NCBI RefSeq assembly: GCF_030913705.1
Contig: NZ_CP133190.1
Span: forward strand, 4,241,501 to 4,305,500
Source: Anaerocolumna sp. MB42-C2
Lineage (GTDB): Bacteria > Bacillota > Clostridia > Lachnospirales > Lachnospiraceae
Length of the DNA: 64,000 nt
Direction: 5' to 3'
Part shown: positions 43,574 through 54,613 of the stretch, in pieces
Numbering within the stretch: the first letter of the stretch is position 1
Layout of the letters: each line of letters opens with the position of its first letter
Made by a program: the position numbers and the translations under genes
The notes under the pieces: model-generated
Seen by the model: only the letters and a program-made list of their open reading frames with translations
Told to the model about the DNA's origin: nothing
Databases searched by the model: none

Positions 43574-44866
43574 ATGGAAATATATGTAGTACAGCCTGGA
43601 GATACCATTTACACTATTGCACAAAAATATGGAGTTTCTACTGCCAAATTAATAAGAGATAATGAAATGCCCGACCCGTATATGCTGGTACCAGGAGAGA
43701 ACATAATTATTTTATTTCCCGATAAAACCTATTATGTTAAAGAAGGAGATACGCTGGAGGAAATTGCTGCTTCCAATAATATAACAGTAGGTGAATTGCT
43801 GAGGAATAATCCGTTTATATCGGATATGGAATATATTTATCCGGGCGAGGAGTTGGCGATCAGCTATAATCGTACGGGAAGAGTATCTACCCATGGATAT
43901 ACTAATACTTTTATTGATAGAAAGACCTTAAGAAAAACATTGCCATATCTGTCCTACCTCACCATCTTTAATTACAGAACAGCACAAAACGGGGAGGTAA
44001 TCAGTAACTATGATGATACGGATATTATACGAATAGCCAAGGAATACGGAGTTCTTCCTTTCATGCTTATGACAACCCTGACAGTTCAAGGTGAGGTAGA
44101 TTTAGAATTGACCTATGATGTCTTAATTAGTGAAGATATTCAAAACAGGCTGTTTGATAATGTATTAAAAATTGTAAGAGAAAAAGGATATTCCGGAGTA
44201 AATATATCAGCTCAATTTATTACTGCTGCCAATCAGGAACTTTTTAATCGGTATACCCAAAATTTATCTGAACGGTTAAAACAGGAGGGTTATTTATCGG
44301 TGATAACAATTAATCCCAAGCTTGATATGAGTAATAATGATATTACATTTGAAACTATTAATTATACTGAGATTGGCAGTGAAGTGGACGCGACACTATT
44401 TCTCCAATATAAATGGGGCTTTAATTTTGGTCCTCCGTCGCCGGTAAGCTCTATTAATGCTACAAGCATTTTTCTGGATTATGTCCTGACACAAATACCA
44501 TCAGAAAAAATATTCGTTGGTATCCCGACCATTGGTTACGATTGGGAGCTTCCCTATGTACCTGGTTTCTCCAGAGCCAGCGCACTGACACTTGACTCTG
44601 TAATAGTTCTTGCACGTAATGTCGGAGCAAACATTGAATTTGATGAAATATCTCAGACTCCTTATTATTATTATGAGGATCCAAATGATAAAACACAGCA
44701 TAAAGTGTGGTTTATAAATGCCGTTACAATTAATACACTAATTGAATTAACCTTGGAAAAAGACATAACAGGCACAGGCATATGGAATATCATGCAATAT
44801 TTCACTCAGCTATGGATGGTAATTAATAGTCAGTATGAGATCCTAAAATATTTACCTGAGTTTTAA
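43574..44866 (+). CDS. LysM protein with degenerate GH18-like (spore-type) glycosidase domain
   Basis: This 430-residue protein starts with two LysM peptidoglycan-binding repeats (about residues 3-47, YVVQPGDTIYTIAQKYGV; and 53-98, YVKEGDTLEEIAASNNIT). A GH18-like barrel of the YaaH/SleL spore-cortex kind follows (about 110-425). The catalytic DxxDxDxE motif is ruined: GYSGVNISAQ (205-214) has Ser207, Ser212 and Gln214 where active enzymes have Asp, Asp and Glu. No signal peptide, as in spore-coat LysM proteins. ATG 43574 follows GAGG by five bases. Probably a binding protein of the spore. Confidence 0.85.
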   Translation: MEIYVVQPGDTIYTIAQKYGVSTAKLIRDNEMPDPYMLVPGENIIILFPDKTYYVKEGDTLEEIAASNNITVGELLRNNPFISDMEYIYPGEELAISYNRTGRVSTHGYTNTFIDRKTLRKTLPYLSYLTIFNYRTAQNGEVISNYDDTDIIRIAKEYGVLPFMLMTTLTVQGEVDLELTYDVLISEDIQNRLFDNVLKIVREKGYSGVNISAQFITAANQELFNRYTQNLSERLKQEGYLSVITINPKLDMSNNDITFETINYTEIGSEVDATLFLQYKWGFNFGPPSPVSSINATSIFLDYVLTQIPSEKIFVGIPTIGYDWELPYVPGFSRASALTLDSVIVLARNVGANIEFDEISQTPYYYYEDPNDKTQHKVWFINAVTINTLIELTLEKDITGTGIWNIMQYFTQLWMVINSQYEILKYLPEF

Positions 44867-44934
44867 TTTTAAAATTTTTGCATCATAATTTAAATTAACA
44901 TAAAGCTGTCAGCTATTTTCTTTCATTATCAGTC

Positions 44935-44964
44935 TTGCAATTTAGTACGTTACTATGCTATACT
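44935..44964 (+). promoter_or_regulatory. Promoter of the aminotransferase gene
   Basis: TTGCAA (44935-44940), an 18-base spacer and TATACT (44959-44964), 44 bases before the start codon. Confidence 0.6.
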
Positions 44965-45007
44965 AATCAAAATTAGATGGTATAAATTAAGAAAAGAGGA
45001 TACGGTT

Positions 45008-46198
45008 ATGATATCAAATAAGATGATTGGATTAGTACAAAATAGTTCTGTTATCCGGGCTATGTTTGAAGAAGGTAAAAGACTTGCTTCCATTTACGGC
45101 GCTGAGAATGTATATGATTTCAGTTTGGGAAATCCCAGTGTGGAACCCCCCAGGACAGTAAAAGACGCGGTTATAGAGACGATTAATGAAGAAAGTGCTA
45201 ATTTAGTCCACGGATATATGAATAACTCCGGATATGAAGATGTCAGGAGAGCAATAGCCAACTCAATTAATAAAAAGTTTAAAACCTCGTTCGGGGAAGA
45301 AAATATAATCATGACCGTAGGTGCCGCCGGCGGACTTAATGTAATATTAAAGACCTTGCTAAACCCAGGGGATGAAGTTATTACATTTGCACCTTTTTTT
45401 GGAGAATACCGAAATTACGTAAGCAACTTTGACGGAGAACTGGTAATTGTAAGCCCCAACACAATTAATTTCCAGCCGAATCTGGCTGAATTTGAAGAGA
45501 AAATAACGCCAAAGACAAAAGCGGTTATTATCAATACTCCAAATAATCCTACAGGAGTAGTATATTCTGAAGAGACGATTATAGCTCTTTCTGATATTTT
45601 AAGAAGAAAACAAACAGAATTCAATACCTCTATCTATTTGATTTCCGATGAACCGTACAGGGAATTGGTTTATGATGAGATAGAAGTCCCTTATCTTACA
45701 AAATATTATAAGAATACTATAGTGGGTTACTCTTTCAGTAAATCCTTATCTCTTCCGGGGGAGAGAATCGGCTATCTGGTAATTCCTAAGGAAGTGGATG
45801 ATTTTGCCGATATAACTGCAGCGGCGAATGTGGCAACCAGAATTTTAGGATTCGTAAACGCACCGTCTCTACTACAGCGAGTAGTAGCAAAATGTCTGGA
45901 TTCGGAAGTAGATGTATCCGTCTACAACCGTAACCGTGAGTTATTATATAATAGCTTAATTGATTACGGCTATACCTGCGTAAAACCGGAAGGTGCATTT
46001 TATTTATTTGTAAAAGCTTTGGAGGAAGATGATAAAGCGTTTGCCGCGGCAGCTAAAAAGTATAATATCCTCATCGTACCCGGTTCTTCCTTTGGATGCC
46101 CCGGTTACTGCCGCATCGCTTATTGTGTGGATTATAAAACCATTTTAGGATCCCTGGAGGGCTTTAAGAAGTTAGCTGATGAATATATAAATAAATAA
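45008..46198 (+). CDS. Class I/II pyridoxal-phosphate aminotransferase (aspartate-type)
   Basis: This 396-residue enzyme shows the fold-type I pattern: FSLGNPSVEPP near the start, TVGAAGGLNVILKTLLNPGD, INTPNNPTGVVYSEE (Asn binding PLP), SDEPYRELVYD and the PLP lysine in YSFSKSLSLPGERIGY (about residues 235-250). Such enzymes transfer amino groups between aspartate, alanine or aromatic donors and 2-oxo acids. The exact substrate is not set. AAGAGGA lies ahead of the ATG. It precedes a hisC-like gene by 129 bases. Confidence 0.9.
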   Translation: MISNKMIGLVQNSSVIRAMFEEGKRLASIYGAENVYDFSLGNPSVEPPRTVKDAVIETINEESANLVHGYMNNSGYEDVRRAIANSINKKFKTSFGEENIIMTVGAAGGLNVILKTLLNPGDEVITFAPFFGEYRNYVSNFDGELVIVSPNTINFQPNLAEFEEKITPKTKAVIINTPNNPTGVVYSEETIIALSDILRRKQTEFNTSIYLISDEPYRELVYDEIEVPYLTKYYKNTIVGYSFSKSLSLPGERIGYLVIPKEVDDFADITAAANVATRILGFVNAPSLLQRVVAKCLDSEVDVSVYNRNRELLYNSLIDYGYTCVKPEGAFYLFVKALEEDDKAFAAAAKKYNILIVPGSSFGCPGYCRIAYCVDYKTILGSLEGFKKLADEYINK

Positions 46199-46327
46199 GC
46201 AAAAGGAATCGAATAAGCATATTTATTGCAATCACAAGTTTAAACCGGTGGCCCGTAAGTAAATATTTTAGATAGGTTTCATTATGCAAGTGAGCTGTAG
46301 AAACAAATACAGGAAGAGGAGATTACT

Positions 46328-47389
46328 ATGAAAGCATGGGAAAATAATATCAGGAAAGTTGTTCCGTATACACCGGGTGAACAACCTGATTCACCAAATA
46401 TGATTAAACTCAATACCAATGAGAATCCATATCCTCCGGCACCGGGTGTACAAAAAGCGATTAGGGAATTTAAAATGGAACGTTTAAAATTATACCCTGA
46501 CCCCAAAGCTAAATTATTGATAAAGGCACTTGCAGATTATTATAAACTGGAAGAGAGCCAGGTTTTTGTGGGTGTGGGTTCGGATGATGTATTAGCTATG
46601 GCATTTATGACATTTTTTAATTCGGATAAACCTATTTTGTTTCCGGATATAACCTACTCGTTTTATGATGTCTGGGCAGATTTGTTCCGTATTCCTTACG
46701 AACAGCCGGCTCTTGATGCTAATTTTAGAATTAGAAAAGAAGATTATTACAGAGAGAACGGCGGAATTGTTATAGCTAATCCCAATGCGCCCACCTCTAT
46801 TTATGAGGGTGAGGATTTTATCCGGGATATATTAGAACATAATCAGGATTCTATTGTTATCGTAGATGAAGCATATATTGACTTTGGAGGTAGAAGTTCC
46901 CTGGAACTCATTAAAGAATTTGATAACCTTTTAGTTGTTCAGACTTTCTCCAAATCCCGTTCCATGGCAGGTATGAGAATCGGTTATGCAATGGGTAATC
47001 CGATACTGATCAAAGCGATAAACGATGTGAAATATTCCTATAATTCGTATACCATGAATCAGACTTCATTATATTATGGTGTGGAAGCAGTCAGAGACGA
47101 GGCTTATTTTAAGGAAACCCTTGAAAAAATCATGAAAACCAGAGAATGGGTGAAAGAAGAGATGAAGAGATTAGAATTTACTTTTCCCGATTCTAAAACC
47201 AATTTTATTTTCGCTTCTCATAAATACTTTCCGGCAGTAGAACTATTTAATGCACTTAGGAAGGAGAATGTTTTTGTCAGGTACTTTAATAAACCAGGGA
47301 TTAATAATTATCTCCGTATCACCATAGGTACCGATGAAGAAATGAAACAATTATTAAAAGCTCTTGAGCAAATTATAAACCGAAAATAG
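46328..47389 (+). CDS. hisC: Histidinol-phosphate aminotransferase
   Basis: This 353-residue PLP enzyme has KLNTNENPYPPAPGVQKAI at the N-terminus (typical of HisC), VGVGSDDVLAMAF, VIANPNAPTSIYE, VDEAYIDFGG and the PLP lysine in QTFSKSRSMAGMRIGYAMG (about residues 205-223). It converts imidazole-acetol phosphate to histidinol phosphate. It lies outside a his operon, so it may instead be a broad-range paralogue. AGGAAGAGGAG precedes the ATG. Confidence 0.9.
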   Translation: MKAWENNIRKVVPYTPGEQPDSPNMIKLNTNENPYPPAPGVQKAIREFKMERLKLYPDPKAKLLIKALADYYKLEESQVFVGVGSDDVLAMAFMTFFNSDKPILFPDITYSFYDVWADLFRIPYEQPALDANFRIRKEDYYRENGGIVIANPNAPTSIYEGEDFIRDILEHNQDSIVIVDEAYIDFGGRSSLELIKEFDNLLVVQTFSKSRSMAGMRIGYAMGNPILIKAINDVKYSYNSYTMNQTSLYYGVEAVRDEAYFKETLEKIMKTREWVKEEMKRLEFTFPDSKTNFIFASHKYFPAVELFNALRKENVFVRYFNKPGINNYLRITIGTDEEMKQLLKALEQIINRK

Positions 47390-47477
47390 ATTATGGTATA
47401 ATTACATTTGTTATTATTTATTAACAGGTAAAAGTTAACAGTTTTTTTATTGAAATATTAACAAATTGAATTAATAA

Positions 47478-47771
47478 AATAAAGGCAGCTATAATTTGTT
47501 TGTTCAAAAGGGTGTACAGTTCAGTGTTATCATAAAAGATGACAAAGGAACAAGTCCCTTTGGAAAAGCATTATATTTATATGACTCAAAGAAATATCAA
47601 AATACGTACGAGAAAGATAATATGGAAGAGTCGATCAAAGCCGCAAAAGCTGCACTGGAGGGTGAAAATAATATTGGGGATTACCTGTATTTCAGCGGTG
47701 ATAGCAGCAGCCTGGAAGAGAAATATTCCGTTCATGTTGTTCTGGGCGGACATATTTTTTATAATAATTAA
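47478..47771 (+). pseudogene. Truncated SleB/CwlJ-type cell-wall hydrolase (C-terminal part)
   Basis: The frame between stop 47475 and 47771 gives 97 codons, starting in VQKGVQFSV and containing IKAAKAALEGENNIGDYLYF and HVVLGGHIFYNN. This matches the end of the Hydrolase_2 domain of spore cortex-lytic SleB (pattern AAxAALAGENPVGDALYF...GNHVFY). The N-terminal half, with the catalytic Glu in the AEARGE block, is absent and a stop codon blocks the frame upstream. TTG 47496 could start an 91-residue product, but no ribosome site is visible. Confidence 0.7.
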
Positions 47772-47784
47772 TTAAATTACTTTT

Positions 47785-47817
47785 GCCTTTCCTAAGATAA
47801 TCAGGAAAGGCTTTTCT
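47785..47817 (+). terminator. Terminator after the SleB fragment
   Basis: GCCTTTCCT pairs with AGGAAAGGC around a nine-base loop, followed by TTTTCTTCT. Confidence 0.85.
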
Positions 47818-47961
47818 TCTGTGTGGGAGCGTTTGTTTGCCAGATTTTTGTCCTGAATATTTGTAGTAATTTTGCCCCATGGGGTATAAATAAAAGGATA
47901 GAAAGATATAATAGGCTGCATTATGTATTATATTTCATACTAATAATATTGTTTACCTGCT

Positions 47962-47990
47962 TTGACTAATAAATACAATTGTGGTATTAT
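47962..47990 (+). promoter_or_regulatory. Promoter of glnS
   Basis: TTGACT (47962-47967), a 17-base spacer and TATTAT (47985-47990), 40 bases before the start codon. No T-box leader. Confidence 0.7.
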
Positions 47991-48030
47991 ATAGCTTATG
48001 AAAATACACTGCTTTTAAGGAGGAATTGCC

Positions 48031-49755
48031 ATGGATAAGGAAGGCATAGGGCTAGAACTTAATTCAAATACAAATAATGACACGGATGTGCAGTCGGATA
48101 AAGAATCCACTTCTAAAAATTTTATAGAGCAAATTATTGAAAAGGATATCAGAGAGGGGAATTGTACCACAGTAATGACAAGATTCCCACCGGAGCCTAA
48201 CGGGTATCTTCATATTGGACATGCTAAGTCTATTTTACTTAATAACGGATTGGCAAAAAAATATGGCGGTAAATTTAATTTAAGATTTGATGATACCAAT
48301 CCAACCAAAGAGAAAACGGAGTTCGTAGAATCTATTATTGCCGATGTTAAATGGATTGGCGGTGAATTTGAAGACCGATTATTTTTTGCTTCTGATTATT
48401 TTGAACAAATGTATGAGGGTGCAATCAAGTTGATAAAAAAGGGAAAGGCTTATGTGTGCGAGCTTACCCCGGAGGAAATCCGAGAGTATCGCGGTACCCT
48501 AACAGAACCTGGTAAAAACAGCCCTTACAGGGATAGAACCATTGAAGAAAATCTGGAATTATTTGTGGCAATGAAAAATGGGGAATATCCGGATGGATCA
48601 AAGGTATTACGTGCTAAGATAGATATGGCATCCCCTAACATTAATATGAGGGATCCCATTATTTACCGCATTGCCAGGATGACGCATCACAATACCGGTG
48701 ATAAATGGTGTATTTATCCTATGTATGACTTTGCTCATCCCATAGAAGATGCCATAGAGGGAGTAACCCATTCTATTTGCACACTGGAATTTGAAGACCA
48801 CAGACCTTTATATGACTGGGTAGTAAAAGAATTAGAATATGTGAATCCTCCGAAGCAGATCGAATTTGCCAAAATGTATTTAACCAATGTAATTACCGGT
48901 AAAAGATACATTAAGAAATTAGTAGAAGAGGGAATCGTAGACGGCTGGGATGATCCTAGATTAGTTTCCATCAGTGCTTTACGCAGAAGAGGGTTTACTC
49001 CGGAATCCATAAAGATGTTTATGGAATTATGCGGTGTATCCAAAAGTCAAAGTTCCGTTGACTACTCTATGCTTGAGTATTGTATCAGGGAAGATTTAAA
49101 ATTGAAAAAATCCAGAGTAATGGCAGTATTGGATCCGGTTAAATTAGTAATAACCAATTATCCTAAAGACCAGACAGAATATGTAGATGTACCGAACAAT
49201 CAGGAAAATGAAGCGATGGGACTTAGAAAAGTTCCGTTTAGCCGAGAATTGTATATCGACAGACAGGACTTTATGATTGAACCGCCAAAGAAATATTTTC
49301 GTTTATATCCTGGAAATGAAGTACGTTTAATGCATGCATATTTTGTAACCTGCACGGACTATATTACGGATGCAAGCGGTAAAGTGACTGAAATCCATTG
49401 TACCTATGATCCTGAAACAAAAAGCGGAAGTGGTTTTACAGGGCGTAAAGTAAAAGGTACGATCCATTGGGTATCTGCGCGGGCGGCAGTAAAAGCGGAA
49501 GTTCGCTTATATGAAAATATAGTGGATGAGGAAAAGGGTGTATACAAGGAAGACGGCAGTGTTAATTTGAATCCAAATTCCATTACTGTTTTAAAAGAGT
49601 GTTATATAGAACCAAGTGTTGAGAGTGCAAAAGCTTATGACAGTTATCAATTTTTAAGACATGGTTACTTCTGCGTTGATTCGAAAGATTCAAAACCGGA
49701 GCAATTGGTATTTAACAGGATTGTATCACTTAAGAGTTCCTACAAACCCGAATAG
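48031..49755 (+). CDS. glnS: Glutaminyl-tRNA synthetase
   Basis: This 574-residue class I enzyme charges tRNA-Gln. It has the HIGH motif in [15 protein letters not shown] (His61-His64), [33 protein letters not shown] and two C-terminal beta-barrels for anticodon binding. The KMSKS-equivalent loop, MSKR in well-known GlnRS, reads ITGKRYIKK here (Thr289-Gly290-Lys291-Arg292): the Lys and Arg stay, Met-Ser do not. AAGGAGGAATTGCC precedes the ATG. It is followed 13 bases later by a DUF2225 gene. Confidence 0.95.
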   Translation: MDKEGIGLELNSNTNNDTDVQSDKESTSKNFIEQIIEKDIREGNCTTVMTRFPPEPNGYLHIGHAKSILLNNGLAKKYGGKFNLRFDDTNPTKEKTEFVESIIADVKWIGGEFEDRLFFASDYFEQMYEGAIKLIKKGKAYVCELTPEEIREYRGTLTEPGKNSPYRDRTIEENLELFVAMKNGEYPDGSKVLRAKIDMASPNINMRDPIIYRIARMTHHNTGDKWCIYPMYDFAHPIEDAIEGVTHSICTLEFEDHRPLYDWVVKELEYVNPPKQIEFAKMYLTNVITGKRYIKKLVEEGIVDGWDDPRLVSISALRRRGFTPESIKMFMELCGVSKSQSSVDYSMLEYCIREDLKLKKSRVMAVLDPVKLVITNYPKDQTEYVDVPNNQENEAMGLRKVPFSRELYIDRQDFMIEPPKKYFRLYPGNEVRLMHAYFVTCTDYITDASGKVTEIHCTYDPETKSGSGFTGRKVKGTIHWVSARAAVKAEVRLYENIVDEEKGVYKEDGSVNLNPNSITVLKECYIEPSVESAKAYDSYQFLRHGYFCVDSKDSKPEQLVFNRIVSLKSSYKPE

Positions 49756-49768
49756 AGGAGGAAGAAGA

Positions 49769-50614
49769 ATGGCTAATTTATTTTCAGGACTGGAAGCCTT
49801 TGGACTTGGCAAGATGTCTAATTTGGAAGTATACGCAGCAGAGGATAAAAGTAAAAAACCCGGTGACGGAACGGAAGCAGAAGAAAAGAAAATAGTAGAA
49901 GCAGACTTAATATTTGACAAAAGTTACACTTGTCCGGTTTGCGACAAAGAGTTTAAGGCGAAAACAGTAAAAACCGGTAAAGTTAAACTTATTTCGGCAG
50001 ATACGGATTTAAGACCGAAGTATCAGCTTGTGGATTCCCTTAAATATGATGCGATAGTATGCCCGCATTGCGGATATTCGGCTTTAAACCGCTTTTATAA
50101 TTATATGACATCGGTCCAGGCAAAACTGATAAAGGAACAGATTTCGGCTTCTTTTAAGGGAATAAAAACGGAGGGAGAAGCATTTACGTATGATGAAGCC
50201 ATAGCAAGGCATAAGCTTGCGCTCGTTAATACCATCGTTAAAAAAAGTAAGTTAAGTGAACGCGCTTATACCTGTTTAAAAACAGCTTGGCTGCTGCGAG
50301 GGAAAGCAGAGAGTCTGATGACAGAAAGTAATGGTGCCGAGGTGAAAGCACAGATTGATGAACTGCAGAAGGAAGAACTGGAGTTTTTGTCCAATGCCTA
50401 TGATGGCTTTCTGGAAGCTTTTTCAAAAGAAATGTTCCCTATGTGTGGAATGGATGAAAATACAATGACCTATTTAGTTGCAGATTTAGCCAGAAGAGTA
50501 GGAAAATATGGAGAATCCAGCAGATGGATATCAAAAGTACTTACTGCCAGAGATGCTAATGAAAGAATTAAAACAAAAGCCAGAGAATTAAAAGAACTGT
50601 TAAAACAAAATTAA
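49769..50614 (+). CDS. DUF2225 family zinc-ribbon protein
   Basis: This 281-residue protein has two CxxC pairs: CPVCDKEFKAK (about residues 51-61) and CPHCGYSALNRFY (about 93-105), then a helical region with repeats like those in tetratricopeptide proteins (residues 130-275). It belongs to DUF2225, unknown function. ATG 49769 follows GAGGAGGAAGAAG; the longer frame from 49661 lies in the glnS end. It is likely co-transcribed with glnS and is followed by a terminator. Confidence 0.85.
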   Translation: MANLFSGLEAFGLGKMSNLEVYAAEDKSKKPGDGTEAEEKKIVEADLIFDKSYTCPVCDKEFKAKTVKTGKVKLISADTDLRPKYQLVDSLKYDAIVCPHCGYSALNRFYNYMTSVQAKLIKEQISASFKGIKTEGEAFTYDEAIARHKLALVNTIVKKSKLSERAYTCLKTAWLLRGKAESLMTESNGAEVKAQIDELQKEELEFLSNAYDGFLEAFSKEMFPMCGMDENTMTYLVADLARRVGKYGESSRWISKVLTARDANERIKTKARELKELLKQN

Positions 50615-50641
50615 TTTAGTTGAATAGCTGGGAATTTATAT

Positions 50642-50685
50642 AACCGGATAAAACATGGGATAGGGTGTTTATCCGGTTTGTTTAT
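50642..50685 (+). terminator. Terminator of the glnS operon
   Basis: AACCGGATAAA pairs with TTTATCCGGTT, perfect over eleven bases, followed by TGTTTAT. Confidence 0.8.
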
Positions 50686-50709
50686 ACCAGGGATTACGTA
50701 ACGTGCCGG

Positions 50710-50840
50710 CTTTTTATGCAAAAGGAAATTGCGTCCTATTGCATAAAAAACCTTCCAGGCAGGATGCACATGATGCGCTTAAGGAAGATGTCACTGTCGT
50801 GACAGCACGTCAGGCTGGAGTCTGGCAAGCCAGGCACTTT
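50710..50840 (+). repeat. Dispersed hairpin repeat, copy C
   Basis: The left hairpin TTTTTATGCAA / TTGCATAAAAAA is kept in altered form. The core CAGGCAGGATGCACATGATG and AAGGAAGATGTCACTGTCGT matches copies A and B; the right hairpin GTCTGGC / GCCAGGC is weaker. It lies between the glnS operon terminator and the DUF6062 gene, whose stop is at 50849. Confidence 0.8.
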
Positions 50841-50848
50841 CTTATAAT

Positions 50849-51595
50849 TTAACCCTCTTGTTTGGACATCAGGCTTTCGTGTAGTATACTGTTTGTTTTT
50901 ACCATAGACCTTTGGAGTGCATCTTTTGAATTTTTCCAGGGTTCATTTACATAACGATAGTCAAATTTATCTATAAACCATTCTAAGTCATCCCGAACTC
51001 GTTTCATATTATCTAAATAGATTGTATCTAAAGTTTTCCTGAATTCTTCAGTTTTATCGGCATTAAAATGATTGGAAGCTTCCTGGTGCAGAAGTCCGTA
51101 ATGAGAGGTACAAAACCCTTTTGAATGTATAAATTTACTACGAAACTGGTCATCATTTTGATAAAGTGAGAATATGGTATCGATATAACGTAAAAATGTA
51201 TTGTTGATTTTATCGCAGATATAGCAGGAATGATCTAAGTTATCAATATATGTTTTGACTCCGGATATTTCTGCTTTTCTTTTAAATAAGGAAGGAGAAG
51301 ATAATTTACTGCTTCCTGGTGCCGATTTTTCTATATCTTTAATGGTTTTATCCATGTGAGTTTTAAGCATGAGCGCCAGACCCAGTCGGTTCTGATTTTT
51401 ATATAATTTTTCAATATGAAAACCACAGAAACCGATTTTATCTGTTTCAGCTCTAACGTCATCTTCCATATAACTTGGACCCATTACAAAATCGATCGCA
51501 TTATCTTCTAATGTTCTTTTCATTAGACAGATAGGGCATTCACTATCTGCTTGAAATGCGTCATTTACCGGTATGGTATATAACTTTTCTTTCAT
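50849..51595 (-). CDS. DUF6062 family protein (cysteine/histidine-rich)
   Basis: This 248-residue protein has two halves of similar design: CPICLMKR with FCGFHIEKLY in the first, and CYICDKINNTF with FCTSHYGLLHQEA in the second. The repeated CxxC...CxxH arrangement suggests two metal sites, a duplication within one chain. No membrane segment. It resembles DUF6062, from memory common in Lachnospiraceae, unknown role. ATG 51595 follows GGGAG; the longer frame to 51652 lacks a ribosome site. Confidence 0.72.
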   Translation of the reverse strand: MKEKLYTIPVNDAFQADSECPICLMKRTLEDNAIDFVMGPSYMEDDVRAETDKIGFCGFHIEKLYKNQNRLGLALMLKTHMDKTIKDIEKSAPGSSKLSSPSLFKRKAEISGVKTYIDNLDHSCYICDKINNTFLRYIDTIFSLYQNDDQFRSKFIHSKGFCTSHYGLLHQEASNHFNADKTEEFRKTLDTIYLDNMKRVRDDLEWFIDKFDYRYVNEPWKNSKDALQRSMVKTNSILHESLMSKQEG

Positions 51596-51901
51596 TTTTA
51601 CTCCCATTGCAAGAAACTCTGATATTATTAGTTTCCCGCATGTTTTTTTCATTTATTATAGCATAGGGTTTACTTCTTAGCAATGGTATAGAGGAAGCTG
51701 GTTTATCCGGGTTTCATAGGAGACGTTGACTTGTGAAAAAAACATATTGAAATGGGTATGATTCTATAAATTATGGGTATGTTTTAATTAATTGCTATTT
51801 TCTGATTGTCAAATTATAAAAAAGTGAGAAATAATGAGATAAAGAGACTATAGATTAGAATTAGTAAAATTAAAGGCTGTTTCTCTTACTTTTTAAACAG
51901 A
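51596..51901. other. Divergent intergenic region upstream of groESL
   Basis: About 300 bases between the DUF6062 gene and the groESL control region. AT-rich, with a weak AAGAGACT...TTTCTCTTAC complement near 51842-51892 that could form a loose hairpin. No gene seen on either strand. Confidence 0.45.
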
Positions 51902-51932
51902 AGTAAATTTGCATAATAAAAGCAAATTTACT
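51902..51932 (+). repeat. Perfect inverted repeat in the groESL promoter region
   Basis: AGTAAATTTGC (51902-51912) pairs perfectly with GCAAATTTACT (51922-51932) with a nine-base gap. It overlaps the -35 element and the spacer, so it may be a second operator besides CIRCE. Confidence 0.75.
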
Positions 51933-51937
51933 AATAT
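51909..51937 (+). promoter_or_regulatory. Promoter of groESL
   Basis: TTGCAT (51909-51914), 17-base spacer, TAATAT (51932-51937). CIRCE begins 12 bases further on, near the expected start site. Confidence 0.6.
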
Positions 51938-51949
51938 ATAGTTTATCAG

Positions 51950-51976
51950 TTAGCACTCAACTTAACCGAGTGCTAA
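51950..51976 (+). promoter_or_regulatory. CIRCE operator (HrcA site)
   Basis: TTAGCACTC-N9-GAGTGCTAA, a perfect match to the HrcA consensus, 86 bases before groES. It means groESL is repressed by HrcA and induced by heat shock. Confidence 0.97.
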
Positions 51977-52062
51977 TAATAAGTAAGGGACTTACCCTTA
52001 GGGATGTCTTTAAACATAAGCCTTTTAATCTTAAATAATTTATTTATAAGGAGGAAAATGAT

Positions 52063-52350
52063 ATGAAGTTAGTACCATTAGGAGACAAAGTAGTTTTAAA
52101 GCAATTAGTAGCTGAAGAAACAACAAAATCTGGTATCGTTTTACCAGGTCAGGCGAAGGAAAAACCTCAACAGGCTGAAGTAATTGCAGTTGGCCCTGGC
52201 GGTGTGGTAGATGGTAAAGAAGTTTCTATGCATGTGAAAGCAGGGGATAAAGTTATTTATTCCAAGTATGCCGGAACTGAAGTAAAATTAGGCGATGATG
52301 AATTTATTGTTGTAAAACAAAACGATATTGTAGCTGTTGTGGAAGACTAA
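52063..52350 (+). CDS. groES: Co-chaperonin GroES
   Basis: This 95-residue protein matches GroES in length and sequence: MKLVPLGDKVVLKQLVAEET at the N-terminus, the mobile loop TTKSGIVLPGQAKEKPQQA (residues about 20-38) that binds GroEL, and VIYSKYAGTEVKLGDDE. It caps the GroEL ring during folding. AAGGAGG lies ahead of the ATG. CIRCE controls it; groEL follows after 34 bases. Confidence 0.98.
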   Translation: MKLVPLGDKVVLKQLVAEETTKSGIVLPGQAKEKPQQAEVIAVGPGGVVDGKEVSMHVKAGDKVIYSKYAGTEVKLGDDEFIVVKQNDIVAVVED

Positions 52351-52372
52351 GGATTTAAAAATATCATTATAG

Positions 52373-54007
<1,635 letters not shown>

Positions 54008-54067
54008 TTTCGTTTTGTTAACACAGACATTACTAAGAATAATTTAAAATGAAATAAAGAATAGAGA

Positions 54068-54107
54068 AAAGTTCCAAGATATTAAAAATTAATACTTGGA
54101 ACTTTTT
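54068..54107 (+). terminator. Terminator of groESL, insertion site of intron copy 2
   Basis: AAAGTTCCAAG pairs perfectly with CTTGGAACTTT, followed by TT. The intron starts three bases after the T-run. Confidence 0.85.
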
Positions 54108-54613
54108 CTAGTGTGCCAAGCATGGCACTAATCTAACTGGTGCAAGTCCAGTCGCGGGTATTTACCGCCAAGTGTAGCGAACCACAAGTTGGTATCAGTA
54201 ATGGTATGGATGAAGGAAGTGGTGTAGCAAAGTTCTTGAGCCTACGTACAGAAACTTGATAAGGCGATTAGGTGGGTAAGGTTGCTAGACAAACCAAAGC
54301 CCAAATGGTAAACGTAAACCGAAGTTGTAAATCAAGAGGTTGTGGAACGAAAGATTAGTGTCTTACCTTGGGAGACCCTACCCACATATCATAGATGTGG
54401 TCGAAAAAGGTTTAGGGAGGGAGTCAGATGAAGTTATAGTAGGTGTAATAACCGAAGGACTGAAACGATTTATAGTACAAATCGTTATTAAGAGAATAAT
54501 ACGCAAGCCAGAAATCGGATGGATAAAGAAAGTAGGAACGTAACCAATGACAATTATCTATATCCAGAGGGGTGATGTGTATAAATTTAGTAATAAGCAG
54601 AGGAGTAACAACA

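Noticed and set aside
47539-47775. Alternative 78-codon frame overlapping the SleB fragment
   Set aside because: The other frame carries the clear SleB-like motif; this one is basic and motif-free.
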